The notes: a model not told the origin generated them from the letters alone. A stretch of 64,000 bases of DNA from Chitinophagaceae bacterium (GCA_019638475.1 JAHBTR010000002.1:434001-498000); one strand, 5' to 3'. Shown: positions 26,311 to 35,230, numbered from the stretch's first letter. Numbers and translations: made by a program.

Positions 26311-26536
26311 AGTTTTTATACTTTAAATATTAGTTTTTAATGAAAAATTTTAGTTTTTATACTTTAAGTATTAGTTTTTAATGGAAAATATTAGTTTTTA
26401 TACTTTAAGTATTAGTTTTTATACTTTAAGTATTAGTTTTTAATGGAAAATATTAGTTTTTAATGGAAAATATTAGTTTTTATACTTTAAGTATTAGTTT
26501 TTATACTTTAAATATTAGTTTTTAATGGAAAATATT
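26311..26536 (+). repeat. tandem array of eleven 20/21-nt units carrying the pntB start region
   Basis: Two unit types share the 5' word AGTTTTTA. Unit A (21 nt) starts AGTTTTTATACTTT; unit B (20 nt) starts AGTTTTTAATGG and holds an ATG. The order is A B A B A A B B A A B, at starts 26311, 26332, 26352, 26373, 26393, 26414, 26435, 26455, 26475, 26496 and 26517. The first B is slightly degenerate (ATGAAAAAT). The last B unit contains the actual pntB ATG at 26525 and its first four codons. A degenerate extra copy may precede at 26298-26310. Confidence 0.9.
26340..26525 (+). promoter_or_regulatory. chain of four overlapping mini-ORFs leading into pntB
   Basis: Reading from the ATG at 26340 gives mini-ORFs 26340-26381, 26381-26443, 26443-26463 and 26463-26525, encoding 13, 20, 6 and 20 residues (MENISFYTLSISF-like). 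Each ends in TAA whose last base is the first base of the next ATG (TAATG), and the last stop overlaps the pntB start. Such overlaps normally allow translation reinitiation. That it regulates PntB is inference. Confidence 0.6.
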
Positions 26537-27940
26537 CTTACAATCTGTTACCTCATTGGTTCGGTAACTTTCATTTTAGGGTTAAAAATGTTATCCCATC
26601 CTGCAAGTGCCAGAAAAGGAAATCTTATAGCAGCAGCAGGTATGACTATTGCTATTTTAGGTACTATCTTTTTGTATGAAGACAAAGAAGAAGGTAAAAA
26701 ATTAGGAAACTATATTTGGATTTTTAGTGGGTTAATTATAGGTACTATTGTAGGTACACTCATTGCCAAAAAAGTTAAAATGACTGCCATGCCTCAAATG
26801 GTGAGTTTATTTAATGGTATGGGTGGTGCTTGTGCTGCATTAATTTCTATTATAGAGTTTCAACATATTGCACATAATATAGAAAATGGAGGAGGTGCTG
26901 TACATCATGGATTATTAATAAGTATTTTTTTAGGAGCAATTATTGGTTCTGTTTCTTTTGCAGGTAGTATGATTGCTTGGGGAAAATTAAATGGCAATAT
27001 AAAAGATTATGCTTATGGTGGACAACAAGTAGTTAATGTAGGCTTAATGGCTGTAATATTAGGTATTGCGGCTTATTTACTTTTTACACTTTCTCCAGAA
27101 AATGCTTATTGGTTTTATATCATATTTGCTGTATCATTATTATATGGTGTATTATTTGTAATGCCTATTGGTGGTGCAGATATGCCTGTGGTAATTTCTT
27201 TGCTTAATTCATTTACAGGTGTGGCTGCTGCTTGTGGAGGCTTTTTGTACGATAATAAAGTAATGCTTACAGGAGGTATTTTAGTAGGTGCTGCTGGTAC
27301 ACTACTTACAATTTTAATGTGCAATGCCATGAACAGAAGTTTGAAAAATGTATTGTTGGGTTCATTTGGTGGTGCTACAAAAGCAAGTGGAGGAAATAAA
27401 GAACAAGGCAATTACAAAGAAATTTCTTTAAGCGATGCCGCAACAGTTATGGCATATTCAAATAAAGTAATGATAGTGCCTGGCTATGGTTTAGCTGTAG
27501 CTCAAGCACAACATACTTGCCATGAGTTAGAAAAATTATTAGAAGAAAAAGGAGTAGAAGTAAAATATGCTATTCATCCTGTAGCAGGTCGTATGCCTGG
27601 ACACATGAATGTTTTATTAGCAGAAGCAGATGTAAGTTATGATAAACTACTTGAAATGGAAGAAGCTAATGATGAGTTTAAAAATACTGATGTAGTATTA
27701 ATTTTAGGTGCTAATGATGTAGTAAACCCTGCTGCAAAAAATGACCCTTCATCACCAATTTATGGAATGCCTATTTTAGAAGTAGAACAAGCAAAAACAG
27801 TTATTGTTAATAAAAGAAGCATGAAACCAGGTTATGCTGGTATTGAAAATGATTTATTCTTTCAGCCAAAAACATCTATGCTATTTGGTGATGCAAAAGC
27901 TGCATTACAAAAATTAGTTGCAGAAATTAAAAATGTTTAA
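26525..27940 (+). CDS. pntB: NAD(P) transhydrogenase beta subunit
   Basis: Beta subunit of the proton-translocating transhydrogenase, 471 residues. About nine transmembrane helices occupy residues 1-270, including LKMLSHPASARKGNLIAAAGM, MPQMVSLFNGMGGACAA and PIGGADMPVVISLLNSFTGVAA. The C-terminal NADP-binding domain starts near residue 290 and has VPGYGLAVAQAQH, HPVAGRMPGHMNVLLAEA and ILGANDVVNPAA. It completes the PntAA-PntAB-PntB enzyme of the operon. The ATG at 26525 is the last of five ATGs in a tandem repeat and overlaps the stop of the preceding mini-ORF by one base. This is an odd initiation region for a core metabolic gene. Confidence 0.96.
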   Translation: MENILTICYLIGSVTFILGLKMLSHPASARKGNLIAAAGMTIAILGTIFLYEDKEEGKKLGNYIWIFSGLIIGTIVGTLIAKKVKMTAMPQMVSLFNGMGGACAALISIIEFQHIAHNIENGGGAVHHGLLISIFLGAIIGSVSFAGSMIAWGKLNGNIKDYAYGGQQVVNVGLMAVILGIAAYLLFTLSPENAYWFYIIFAVSLLYGVLFVMPIGGADMPVVISLLNSFTGVAAACGGFLYDNKVMLTGGILVGAAGTLLTILMCNAMNRSLKNVLLGSFGGATKASGGNKEQGNYKEISLSDAATVMAYSNKVMIVPGYGLAVAQAQHTCHELEKLLEEKGVEVKYAIHPVAGRMPGHMNVLLAEADVSYDKLLEMEEANDEFKNTDVVLILGANDVVNPAAKNDPSSPIYGMPILEVEQAKTVIVNKRSMKPGYAGIENDLFFQPKTSMLFGDAKAALQKLVAEIKNV

Positions 27941-27990
27941 TGCCTAATGGTTAATGGTGAATGATAAATGATGTTTAATGGTTGAGATAT
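27941..27990. repeat. short AATGGTTAATGG-type repeat patch after pntB
   Basis: Directly after the pntB stop the sequence reads CTAATGGTTAATGGTGAATG and continues with AAATGATGTTTAATGG words. These are loose repeats related in the opposite orientation to 18160-18200. No terminator hairpin is visible. Confidence 0.4.
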
Positions 27991-28019
27991 ATTTTTTCTT
28001 TTGAACGATAAGATTTTTA

Positions 28020-29720
28020 TTATTTAATATGTTTTACTTGTATATAATACAACTTTTCTAAGTTCATAATTTCTGCTATTGTATTTTCATTGAATGCTAT
28101 TGTTTGGCTTTTACTGTTTTCATCAAACACAATTTTTAAAGTATTACTGTTTAACCATAATGGTAAATTAAAACCTTGTACACAGTTTTGATATTGCAAT
28201 ATCATTTGTTTTCCATCATCAGAAATTTTGTAGGTTAACATAGGTATTTGTGTAGTTCTTAAATATTGGTCAAATACTTTTTGAAAATTAAAACCTGCCT
28301 GCTTTATAATATAGTCTTCAATTTCTTTAGTGGTAACAGTTTTATGATAAAAAGTTTTATTCAATCCACGTAAAATATTCCTGAACTTTTTATCATCATT
28401 TATTGCAAGGCGAATAGAGTTAATCATATTGCTGCCTTTATCATACATATCGCTACTGCCTTCTTTATTTACATCATAAGGTCCAATAATAGGTTTATCA
28501 TTCAAAATATTTTTTCTTTGCCCATAATTATATTCATTGGCTGCTTGTTTACCATAATAATATTCTGTAAATAATGTTTCGCTGTAAGTGGTAAATGCTT
28601 CATGCACCCATATATCTGCTACATCTTTTGCAGTAATATTATTGCCAAACCATTCATGTCCACTTTCATGCACAATAATAAAATCCCATTTTAAACCCCA
28701 ACCAGTTTCGCCACTTCTATCTTTTCCAAGATAACCATTGTTATATTGGTTGCCATAAGCAATAGCACTTTGATGTTCCATACCTAAATGAGGTGCTTCT
28801 ACTATTTTGTATCCATCTTCATAAAAAGGATAAGCACCAAACCAATATTCAAATGCTCGTAACATGGGTTTTACTTGTTTAAATTGTTCTTTGGCTTTTT
28901 CTACATTATAATCTAATACCCAATAATTAATATTCAATATTCCTTTTTCTCCATGCAATGTATCAGAAAAATTAGTGTATTTACCTATGTAGGGAATAAT
29001 GCAATAATTGTTGATAGGATTTTTTACTTGCCATGTATAAGAATGAAATTGGGAATTTGAAATTTGTTTTACTGAATTTAATACACCATTACTAACAGCT
29101 ATTAATGTATCAGGAACAATGATGGTTAAAGATGCACCGTTATCAGGTTCATCGCTTTGGTGGTCTTTGCAAGGAAGCCATGCACTTGCTCCTAAGCCTT
29201 GTACAGCAACACTTACAAAAGGATTACCATTGTTATCTTTTTCCCAAATCCATCCACCATCCCAAGGTGGCATTTTGGCTTCTTTTGGTTTGCCGTGATA
29301 ATAAATATGAAAATCAATTCTATCACCTTTTCTTTTTGTTTCATTTAATTCAACTAAAACAATATCATCTTTTTGGGTGAATTGATATGTTTGATGAATT
29401 GGATATGATATACGAACACCATTTTTTATAGTAAAAAAATTTCCTTTTCTGATAATGCTATCTACTATTAATGGCTGTTGTAAATCAAGTTGCATTATTT
29501 TTCCTTTCTTTACAGCAACAGCACTAAGAACAACTTTACCTTCAATTTCTTTCTTTTCAAAATCAGGTTTTACAGTAATGTTATATCGCAAAACATTCCA
29601 CCAATTTCTGTTTTCATTTAAGCTGCCTCTTAAACTATCTTCTTTTGTAAATGTTGATTTATCTGTTAAAAGTTGTGCTTGTGTAGCTGTAATAAATAAA
29701 AATAAAAAAATGTTGCTCAT
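28020..29720 (-). CDS. M1 family aminopeptidase, secreted
   Basis: Zinc aminopeptidase of the M1 (gluzincin) family, about 566 residues from the ATG at 29720 (MSNIFLFLFITATQAQ), which gives a signal peptide. The zinc motif is HESGHEWFG near residues 348-356, with the third ligand in WVHEAFTTYSE about 20 residues later. The exopeptidase motif reads GMEHQSAIAYG in place of GAMEN. Bacteroidota have many such exported M1 peptidases that trim peptides in the periplasm. The frame is open to an ATG at 29804, but that would put a conserved 32-nt repeat into the coding part and move the signal peptide inside, so the internal start is preferred. Confidence 0.88.
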   Translation of the reverse strand: MSNIFLFLFITATQAQLLTDKSTFTKEDSLRGSLNENRNWWNVLRYNITVKPDFEKKEIEGKVVLSAVAVKKGKIMQLDLQQPLIVDSIIRKGNFFTIKNGVRISYPIHQTYQFTQKDDIVLVELNETKRKGDRIDFHIYYHGKPKEAKMPPWDGGWIWEKDNNGNPFVSVAVQGLGASAWLPCKDHQSDEPDNGASLTIIVPDTLIAVSNGVLNSVKQISNSQFHSYTWQVKNPINNYCIIPYIGKYTNFSDTLHGEKGILNINYWVLDYNVEKAKEQFKQVKPMLRAFEYWFGAYPFYEDGYKIVEAPHLGMEHQSAIAYGNQYNNGYLGKDRSGETGWGLKWDFIIVHESGHEWFGNNITAKDVADIWVHEAFTTYSETLFTEYYYGKQAANEYNYGQRKNILNDKPIIGPYDVNKEGSSDMYDKGSNMINSIRLAINDDKKFRNILRGLNKTFYHKTVTTKEIEDYIIKQAGFNFQKVFDQYLRTTQIPMLTYKISDDGKQMILQYQNCVQGFNLPLWLNSNTLKIVFDENSKSQTIAFNENTIAEIMNLEKLYYIQVKHIK

Positions 29721-29726
29721 AGTTAC

Positions 29727-29758
29727 AGAAAGTACAAGAGTGCGACGCAACAGGTGTT
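29727..29758 (-). repeat. 32-nt dispersed repeat, copy 1
   Basis: The minus strand holds a GC-rich element with the core TTGCGTCGCACTCTTG. Its complement is repeated without mismatch at 60366-60397. It sits six bases upstream of the preferred M1 peptidase start, in the 5' leader. Its base composition stands out from the AT-rich genome. Confidence 0.75.
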
Positions 29759-29830
29759 TAATTATAGTACAATAGTTTGTTACCAATAAAAAATTTTTAT
29801 TCATGTTTTAAAAGTAAGATATTCGAGGCA

Positions 29831-31528
29831 ATGAATTATCAACAATTTGATAAAAAATATTTAACCACACCTGTACCGCCCTATGCGGTAGTGGCTCAAA
29901 AAACACAGAGAAGTTTACTGACAATTTCTGTAAGTAGATTGATAGCTATTGCTATATGTGCATTGTTCATTTGTTGTACAAGCAAAGATTATTCTAACAA
30001 AAAAGTTTTTACTTATAATGAAACTACTGGTATCACAACATTAGACCCTGCTTTTGCCAAAAATCAAAGTATTATGTGGGCTGTGCATCAGTTATATAAT
30101 ACGTTGGTAGAGGTTGATAGTAATGTACAAATTATTCCTTCTCTTGCTACAAAATGGGAGATAAGTAATGACAGAAAAATTTATACATTTTATTTACGCA
30201 ATGATGTTTTTTTTCATGATAACATAGCTTTTGCAAATGGCAAAGGAAGAAAAATGAATGCTGCTGATGTGGTGTATAGTTTGCAAAGAATTATTGATAA
30301 ACAAACAGCCAGTAGTGGTGCATGGATTTTTAATAATAGAGTAGATAGTATAGAACCTTTTAAAGCTATTGATGATACTACATTTCAACTAAAATTGTTA
30401 CAACCATTTCATCCAATATTGGGTATTTTAAGTATGCAGTATTGTAGTATACTGCCTAAAGAAGTGGTAGAAAAATTTGGTAAAGATTTTAGAAACAATC
30501 CATGTGGTACTGGTGCTTTTAAATTTTTTATGTGGCAAGAAGGACAAGCATTGGTATTGCATAAAAATGAACATTATTGGGAGAAAGATAATGATGGTAG
30601 CAATTTGCCCAAATTAGATGCCATAAAAATTACTTTCTTTGATAATAAGGCAACAGAATTTTTACAGTTTAGACAAAATAAACTTAGCTTCATTAATGAT
30701 ATTGACCCAAGTTTTAAAGATGAAGTTTTAACCAAAGCAGGTGAGCTGAGAAAAGAGTGGAATAATAAATTAGTATTACAAAAACATGCTTATTTAAACA
30801 CAGAATATTTGGGTATTTTGATGGATGAAAATAATGAGTTGGTAAAAAATTCTCCATTAAAAATAAAAGCTGTAAGGCAAGCAATTAATTATGCTATTAA
30901 TAGACAACAATTAATGATGTATATGCGAAATAGCATAGGCTTTGCAGCAGAAAGTGGTTTTGTGCCTTATGGGTTACTTAGTAATAATGTAAAAGGTTAT
31001 ACATACAACCCTGCTAAAGCAAAACAATTATTACAACAAGTTGGTTATAACGATAAATTTCCTGCAATAAAATTATTGACTATTCCTGTATATGCAGATA
31101 TAGCCAGTTTTATTGCTAAACAATGTGAAGATGTAGGTATTAAAATTCAGGTAGAAGTTGTGCAAAAAAGTTTATTGTTAGAACAAACAGCAAAAAGCAA
31201 GGCATTGTTTTTTAGAGGAAGTTGGATTGCAGATTATCCTGATGCTGAAAATTATTTAGCAGTTTTTTATAGCAAAAATCCTGCTCCTCCCAATTATACA
31301 AGGTATAAAAATACTGCTTATGATAAATTGTATGAGCAAGCATTGCAAGAAACCAATGATAGTACACGTTTTACTTTATACAGAGCAATGGATAAAATGA
31401 TTATAGAAGATGCACCAATAGTGCCAATATGGTACGATATGGCTATTCAATTAGTAAATAATAGTGTAAAAGGATTACAGCCAAATACTTTAAATCTACT
31501 TGAGTTAAGAAGAGTAGATATTCAATAA
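29831..31528 (+). CDS. ABC transporter substrate-binding lipoprotein, peptide/nickel type (SBP_bac_5)
   Basis: Periplasmic solute-binding lipoprotein of the OppA/DppA type, about 565 residues. The domain begins KVFTYNETTGITTLDPAFAKNQS and has the family blocks YTFYLRNDVFFHD, NPCGTGAFKF, AINYAINRQQLM and WIADYPDAENYLAVF. A lipoprotein signal (AIAICALFICC, two candidate cysteines) lies about 45 residues after the ATG at 29831, leaving an unusually long N-region. A TTG at 29939 would give a normal signal peptide and is an alternative start. No ABC permease or ATPase genes adjoin it, so it may work with a transporter encoded elsewhere. Confidence 0.88.
   Translation: MNYQQFDKKYLTTPVPPYAVVAQKTQRSLLTISVSRLIAIAICALFICCTSKDYSNKKVFTYNETTGITTLDPAFAKNQSIMWAVHQLYNTLVEVDSNVQIIPSLATKWEISNDRKIYTFYLRNDVFFHDNIAFANGKGRKMNAADVVYSLQRIIDKQTASSGAWIFNNRVDSIEPFKAIDDTTFQLKLLQPFHPILGILSMQYCSILPKEVVEKFGKDFRNNPCGTGAFKFFMWQEGQALVLHKNEHYWEKDNDGSNLPKLDAIKITFFDNKATEFLQFRQNKLSFINDIDPSFKDEVLTKAGELRKEWNNKLVLQKHAYLNTEYLGILMDENNELVKNSPLKIKAVRQAINYAINRQQLMMYMRNSIGFAAESGFVPYGLLSNNVKGYTYNPAKAKQLLQQVGYNDKFPAIKLLTIPVYADIASFIAKQCEDVGIKIQVEVVQKSLLLEQTAKSKALFFRGSWIADYPDAENYLAVFYSKNPAPPNYTRYKNTAYDKLYEQALQETNDSTRFTLYRAMDKMIIEDAPIVPIWYDMAIQLVNNSVKGLQPNTLNLLELRRVDIQ
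29865..29894 (+). other. GC-rich hairpin in the 5' end of the substrate-binding protein gene
   Basis: TACCGC, a five-base loop and GCGGTA form a perfect stem, extended by CCAC and GTGG outside with a five-base bulge. It lies in the first codons if the ATG at 29831 is used, or in the leader if the TTG at 29939 is the start. Confidence 0.5.
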
Positions 31529-31531
31529 AAA

Positions 31532-31942
31532 TTAATCACCTTCACAATTACATTCCCAATCTGTATCTAAATCTATGCAGGTAACTACAGTTACTTCATC
31601 ATTGCATGGTGCAAAAACAATTCTCAATCTTTGTTTGTCTTGGCTAATGCCTTCTACTGCATATTTTTTATTACAATCAGCACCTTTTAAATCGCTTTTA
31701 TTGTAATTAATTTTTCCATTTTTTAAAATATATACTACTTCTCTTTCATCTACTTTTCTGCAATCCATTCTGCAACGTGCATGTTTTGAATAATTAATAT
31801 GAGCAGGATTTCTGTTTAAGCCTCTTTGTCTAATGGTAACTTCTTTATTGGAAGAAATGTTATTTTTTCCTGTACAATTTCTTATAACAATAGCTGCTAC
31901 AACAAGCACAATAAGTACTAAATATGGACTTGCTTTTTTCAT
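31532..31942 (-). CDS. DUF4258 domain protein, membrane-anchored
   Basis: Small protein of 136 residues with an N-terminal hydrophobic segment (SPYLVLIVLVVAAIVI) that is either an uncleaved anchor or a signal. The rest matches DUF4258: INYSKHARCRMDCRKVDEREVVYILKNG, then the short beta segments RLRIVFAPCNDEVTVVTCIDL. The C-terminus is cysteine-rich (DTDWECNCEGD). Related small domains resemble RelE-like toxins in fold, but here the export signal argues against a cytoplasmic toxin. It lies 43 bases downstream of the SprT-like gene on the same strand and ends four bases from the convergent SBP stop. Confidence 0.75.
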   Translation of the reverse strand: MKKASPYLVLIVLVVAAIVIRNCTGKNNISSNKEVTIRQRGLNRNPAHINYSKHARCRMDCRKVDEREVVYILKNGKINYNKSDLKGADCNKKYAVEGISQDKQRLRIVFAPCNDEVTVVTCIDLDTDWECNCEGD

Positions 31943-31985
31943 AATTGATAGTCAGTTATTATTGGCAAAATACAATACATAAAAA

Positions 31986-32612
31986 TTATGTGTTGATTAT
32001 TTTTACTTCTGCCAATGGGTTAAACAAATAAACTCTTCCAGTTGCTATTTCTATACATTCATACAGTTTTCTTCTTTTATTTCCTTTCTTAAAAACTTTT
32101 CCTTTATCAACAATAAATACTGTATGTAAAGGTAAATGTTCTATAGTTACATAGCCTTCTCTTTTAATAGTATTATATTTTCTTAAAACAAGTAATAAAG
32201 AAGTTTCTCCATTTGCAGTAGCAGCAGGATTAAGAATATATTTTTGTAAAACAATTTCTATATCGACAGGAAAAATTTTTCTTTGTACAAAGTCTTGCAA
32301 TAGGTTGCTGTAAAAATATTTCCATTCTTTACCATGAGGTTCTACTTTGTTTTTAAACTGTTCGTAAGTAAGTAAATGTGCAATTTCGTGTAGTAGGGTT
32401 ATTAGAAATTCATATTTATTCAAATTGCCATTGATAGATATTTTATGATTACCTGATATACCAGCATGACGATAATCTCCTAATATGGTTTTTCTTTTTT
32501 TAGTAACCGTTAAATGCACTTTAAATTGATGAATATAAGTTACTACTGGTTCAAAACTTCCTTCAGGTAAAAAATTGGCTAACGCCTGCATGGGTTTTTC
32601 AACTTTTGACAT
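31986..32612 (-). CDS. SprT-like zinc metalloprotease-domain protein
   Basis: Cytoplasmic protein of 208 residues with an SprT-like domain: the zinc motif HEIAH (LLHEIAHLLTYEQF, about residues 75-79) and EPHGKEWKYFYSNLL with the third histidine. The C-terminal part is a beta-rich segment with basic residues. Related eukaryotic SPRTN proteases act on DNA-protein cross-links, while the role of the bacterial group is unproven. Its start overlaps the end of the upstream membrane-protein gene by 14 bases, so translation is probably coupled. Confidence 0.82.
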   Translation of the reverse strand: MSKVEKPMQALANFLPEGSFEPVVTYIHQFKVHLTVTKKRKTILGDYRHAGISGNHKISINGNLNKYEFLITLLHEIAHLLTYEQFKNKVEPHGKEWKYFYSNLLQDFVQRKIFPVDIEIVLQKYILNPAATANGETSLLLVLRKYNTIKREGYVTIEHLPLHTVFIVDKGKVFKKGNKRRKLYECIEIATGRVYLFNPLAEVKIINT

Positions 32613-33021
32613 TAGTTGAATTTTTTTTATTCATGCCTAAGATTGTTTTTACTTCTATCATTGTATAAACTAAATATAAAACCATTACTGCTATTACTGT
32701 TAGTCTGCTTCTATTTTCTTTAGGTATATAAGTTATATACAACAATGCTCCTGTGCCTACAATAATAATTTTTATAAACGTACTTAATAATACACTTCTA
32801 AATAAAACATTGGGATTTTTATGACTAATGGCTTTTAATAATAACCATAAACTAAGCATGGTTAATAAGAATAATAAAGCATTACCAAAAATAATTACTA
32901 TATGATTGAGTTGCATAGCATCCCATTTTTCTGCCCATACAATAAAAACAATATTTACTACTGTAAATAAAGCAAAGAAGGGCATTAATAATTTGCCAAA
33001 TGTAGATTGTTGAAACATCAT
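32599..33021 (-). CDS. AtpI-like small membrane protein of the Bacteroidota ATP synthase type
   Basis: Integral membrane protein of 140 residues with four hydrophobic helices (PFFALFTVVNIVFIVWAEKW; IFGNALLFLLTMLSLWLLL; LSTFIKIIIVGTGALLYITY; VIAVMVLYLVYTMIEV). Proteins of this shape lie between atpZ and atpB in Bacteroidota ATP synthase loci. It overlaps the AtpZ-like gene upstream by four bases, which supports the reading. No atpB or other F0 gene follows here; the SprT-like gene does. The function as an ATP synthase assembly or metal-transport partner is inferred from family context only. Confidence 0.6.
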   Translation of the reverse strand: MMFQQSTFGKLLMPFFALFTVVNIVFIVWAEKWDAMQLNHIVIIFGNALLFLLTMLSLWLLLKAISHKNPNVLFRSVLLSTFIKIIIVGTGALLYITYIPKENRSRLTVIAVMVLYLVYTMIEVKTILGMNKKNSTNVKS

Positions 33022-33227
33022 TTTTTATTTGTGTCTTTTATAAGTTTAACCAAATATCCTATTAAATAAAACATAGGAAAAATCCAAGTAAGTAAAGGCT
33101 TTTCTCTTGCTAATTTTTCGTCAAGCCATTTACCTAACCACAATGTTATGCCTAAGCCAACAAATAGTTGAGTAGCCATATTAGCATATCTGATAAAAAT
33201 ATTATATTTCTTAAAATTCATTGCCAT
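33018..33227 (-). CDS. AtpZ/AtpI family protein
   Basis: Small membrane protein of about 69 residues (start at 33227 or 33221), with two hydrophobic helices. The block RYANMATQLFVGLGITLWLGKWLDEKL matches the AtpZ/AtpI family, linked to F0F1 ATP synthase assembly or magnesium handling. It is the first gene of a minus-strand run atpZ-like, AtpI-like, SprT-like, DUF4258, all overlapping or closely spaced. The ATP synthase genes themselves are not in the window. A longer frame from 33260 is possible but lacks conservation signs. Confidence 0.75.
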   Translation of the reverse strand: MAMNFKKYNIFIRYANMATQLFVGLGITLWLGKWLDEKLAREKPLLTWIFPMFYLIGYLVKLIKDTNKK

Positions 33228-33318
33228 TTGCTTATGCTTGTTTATGCTAATTATTTGCAAAATACGTTGAAATGAATTGATGAACTAAAGTTTTTCTGAT
33301 AAAACCATTTCATAATCT

Positions 33319-33326
33319 TACCTTTG
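33319..33326 (+). promoter_or_regulatory. Bacteroidota -7 promoter box upstream of typA
   Basis: TACCTTTG matches the -7 consensus TAnnTTTG, 83 bases before the typA ATG. It is followed by GCCGCCC, often seen at highly expressed starts in this phylum. No exact -33 TTTG was seen at the normal spacing. Confidence 0.55.
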
Positions 33327-33408
33327 CCGCCCTAAATTTTGCTACCTCATAAATTAATAAATTGAGCTGCATTAATTTTTTAATTATTTATAAAGACAAC
33401 ATACTTAT

Positions 33409-35220
33409 ATGGAAATACGCAACATTGCTATTATTGCTCACGTTGACCATGGAAAAACAACATTAGTAGATAGAATTTTACATGCAACAAAAGTTTTTAG
33501 AGAAAACCAAGATTCTGGTGAATTAATTATGGATAATAATGATTTAGAACGTGAAAGAGGTATAACCATATTTAGTAAAAATGCTGCTGTTACTTATAAT
33601 GATGTAAAAATTAATGTAATTGATACCCCTGGGCACAGTGATTTTGGTGGTGAAGTAGAACGTGTACTTAAAATGGCTGATGGTGTTATTTTATTAGTAG
33701 ATGCTTTTGAAGGACCAATGCCTCAAACTCGTTTTGTATTGCAAAAGGCTTTACGTTTAAACCTTCACCCAATAGTAGTTATTAATAAAGTAGATAAAAC
33801 AAATTGTCGTCCAGACGAAGTACATGATGCAGTTTTTGAACTTTTCTTCAATTTGGATGCTACAGAAGAACAATTAGATTTTCCTACTTTTTATGGTAGT
33901 GGAAAAAATGGTTGGTTCAATGATAGTTTAACACCTATTGATAATATTTTTCCTTTAATGGATGGCATTTTAAAATATGTGCCTGCACCAGAAGTAATAG
34001 AAGGAAGTTTGCAATTACAAATTACTTCATTAGATTATTCTTCTTTCTTAGGTCGTATTGCTATAGGAAAAGTAACACGTGGCATGATTAAAGAAAATAT
34101 GCCTATTGCTTTAATAAAAGCAGATGGAAGTATTAAAAAGAGTAGGGTAAAAGAGTTGTATGTTTTTGAAGGAATGGGAAAAAGAAAAGTAACAGAAGTA
34201 AATGCAGGAGATTTATGTGCAGTTGTAGGATTAGAAGATTTTAATATTGGAGATACTATTGCTGATGCAGAAAATCCTGAAGCATTACCAACTATTAGTA
34301 TTGATGAACCTACTATGAGCATGACTTTTAGTATTAACAATTCTCCATTTTTTGGTAAAGATGGCAAGTTTGTTACAAGTCGTCATTTGAGAGATAGATT
34401 GATGAAAGAAACAGAAAAAAATCTTGCTTTAAGAATAGAAGATACAGATAGTGCTGATAGCTTTTTAGTATATGGACGTGGTATTTTGCATTTAGGCGTT
34501 TTAGTAGAAACCATGCGTAGAGAAGGATATGAATTAACTGTTGGTAATCCACAAGTTTTGGTAAAAGATATTAATGGTAAAAAACATGAACCTTATGAAG
34601 TTTTAGTTGTTGATGTGCCAAGTGAATATAGTGGTAAAGTAATTGACTTAGTTACACAGCGTAAAGGTGAAATGTTAGTAATGGAAAGCAAAGGAGAAAT
34701 ACAACATTTAGAATTTGATATTCCTTCAAGAGGCTTGATTGGCTTACGTTCTCAAATGCTAACAGGCACTGCTGGTGAAGCTGTTATGGCTCATCGTTTT
34801 AGTGAATATAAACCTTGGAAGGGTGTAATACCTGGAAGAAATAATGGCGTATTGGTGTCTAAATTTCAAGGCACTACTACAGCTTATTCTATTGATAAAT
34901 TACAAGATAGAGGAGAGTTTTTTGTAGCCCCAGGTGAAGAAGTTTATGCAGGACAAATTATTGCTGAACACATAAAACCAGGCGACTTAAATGTAAATGC
35001 CATTGAAGCAAAAAAATTAACCAATCATAGAGCAAGTGGAGCAGATGATGCTACACGTATAGCACCTAAAACTTTAATGACATTAGAAGAGTGTATGGAA
35101 TATATTCAACAAGATGAATGTATAGAAGTTACGCCTAAAAATATTCGTATGCGTAAAGTTATTTTAGATGAAATAGAAAGAAGTAAAGCTGCTAAAAATT
35201 TAAAATCAGAAATAGTATAG
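33409..35220 (+). CDS. typA: translational GTPase TypA/BipA
   Basis: Ribosome-binding translational GTPase of the elongation-factor superfamily, 603 residues, the usual length. G1 is AHVDHGKTT (residues 10-18), the switch region ERGITIFS, G3 DTPGHSDF and G4 NKVD. The EF-G-like domain V and the TypA-specific C-terminal block ([20 protein letters not shown]) are present. TypA helps assembly of the large ribosomal subunit and is important in cold or other stress. It is transcribed alone from a TAnnTTTG promoter; the ABC-F gene downstream is convergent with a 10-base gap. Confidence 0.97.
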   Translation: MEIRNIAIIAHVDHGKTTLVDRILHATKVFRENQDSGELIMDNNDLERERGITIFSKNAAVTYNDVKINVIDTPGHSDFGGEVERVLKMADGVILLVDAFEGPMPQTRFVLQKALRLNLHPIVVINKVDKTNCRPDEVHDAVFELFFNLDATEEQLDFPTFYGSGKNGWFNDSLTPIDNIFPLMDGILKYVPAPEVIEGSLQLQITSLDYSSFLGRIAIGKVTRGMIKENMPIALIKADGSIKKSRVKELYVFEGMGKRKVTEVNAGDLCAVVGLEDFNIGDTIADAENPEALPTISIDEPTMSMTFSINNSPFFGKDGKFVTSRHLRDRLMKETEKNLALRIEDTDSADSFLVYGRGILHLGVLVETMRREGYELTVGNPQVLVKDINGKKHEPYEVLVVDVPSEYSGKVIDLVTQRKGEMLVMESKGEIQHLEFDIPSRGLIGLRSQMLTGTAGEAVMAHRFSEYKPWKGVIPGRNNGVLVSKFQGTTTAYSIDKLQDRGEFFVAPGEEVYAGQIIAEHIKPGDLNVNAIEAKKLTNHRASGADDATRIAPKTLMTLEECMEYIQQDECIEVTPKNIRMRKVILDEIERSKAAKNLKSEIV

Positions 35221-35230
35221 AGTACTACTC

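Noticed and set aside
26311-26536. CRISPR array reading of the repeat block
   Set aside because: Units abut with no unique spacers, and two related unit types alternate; no cas gene is near. It is a minisatellite.
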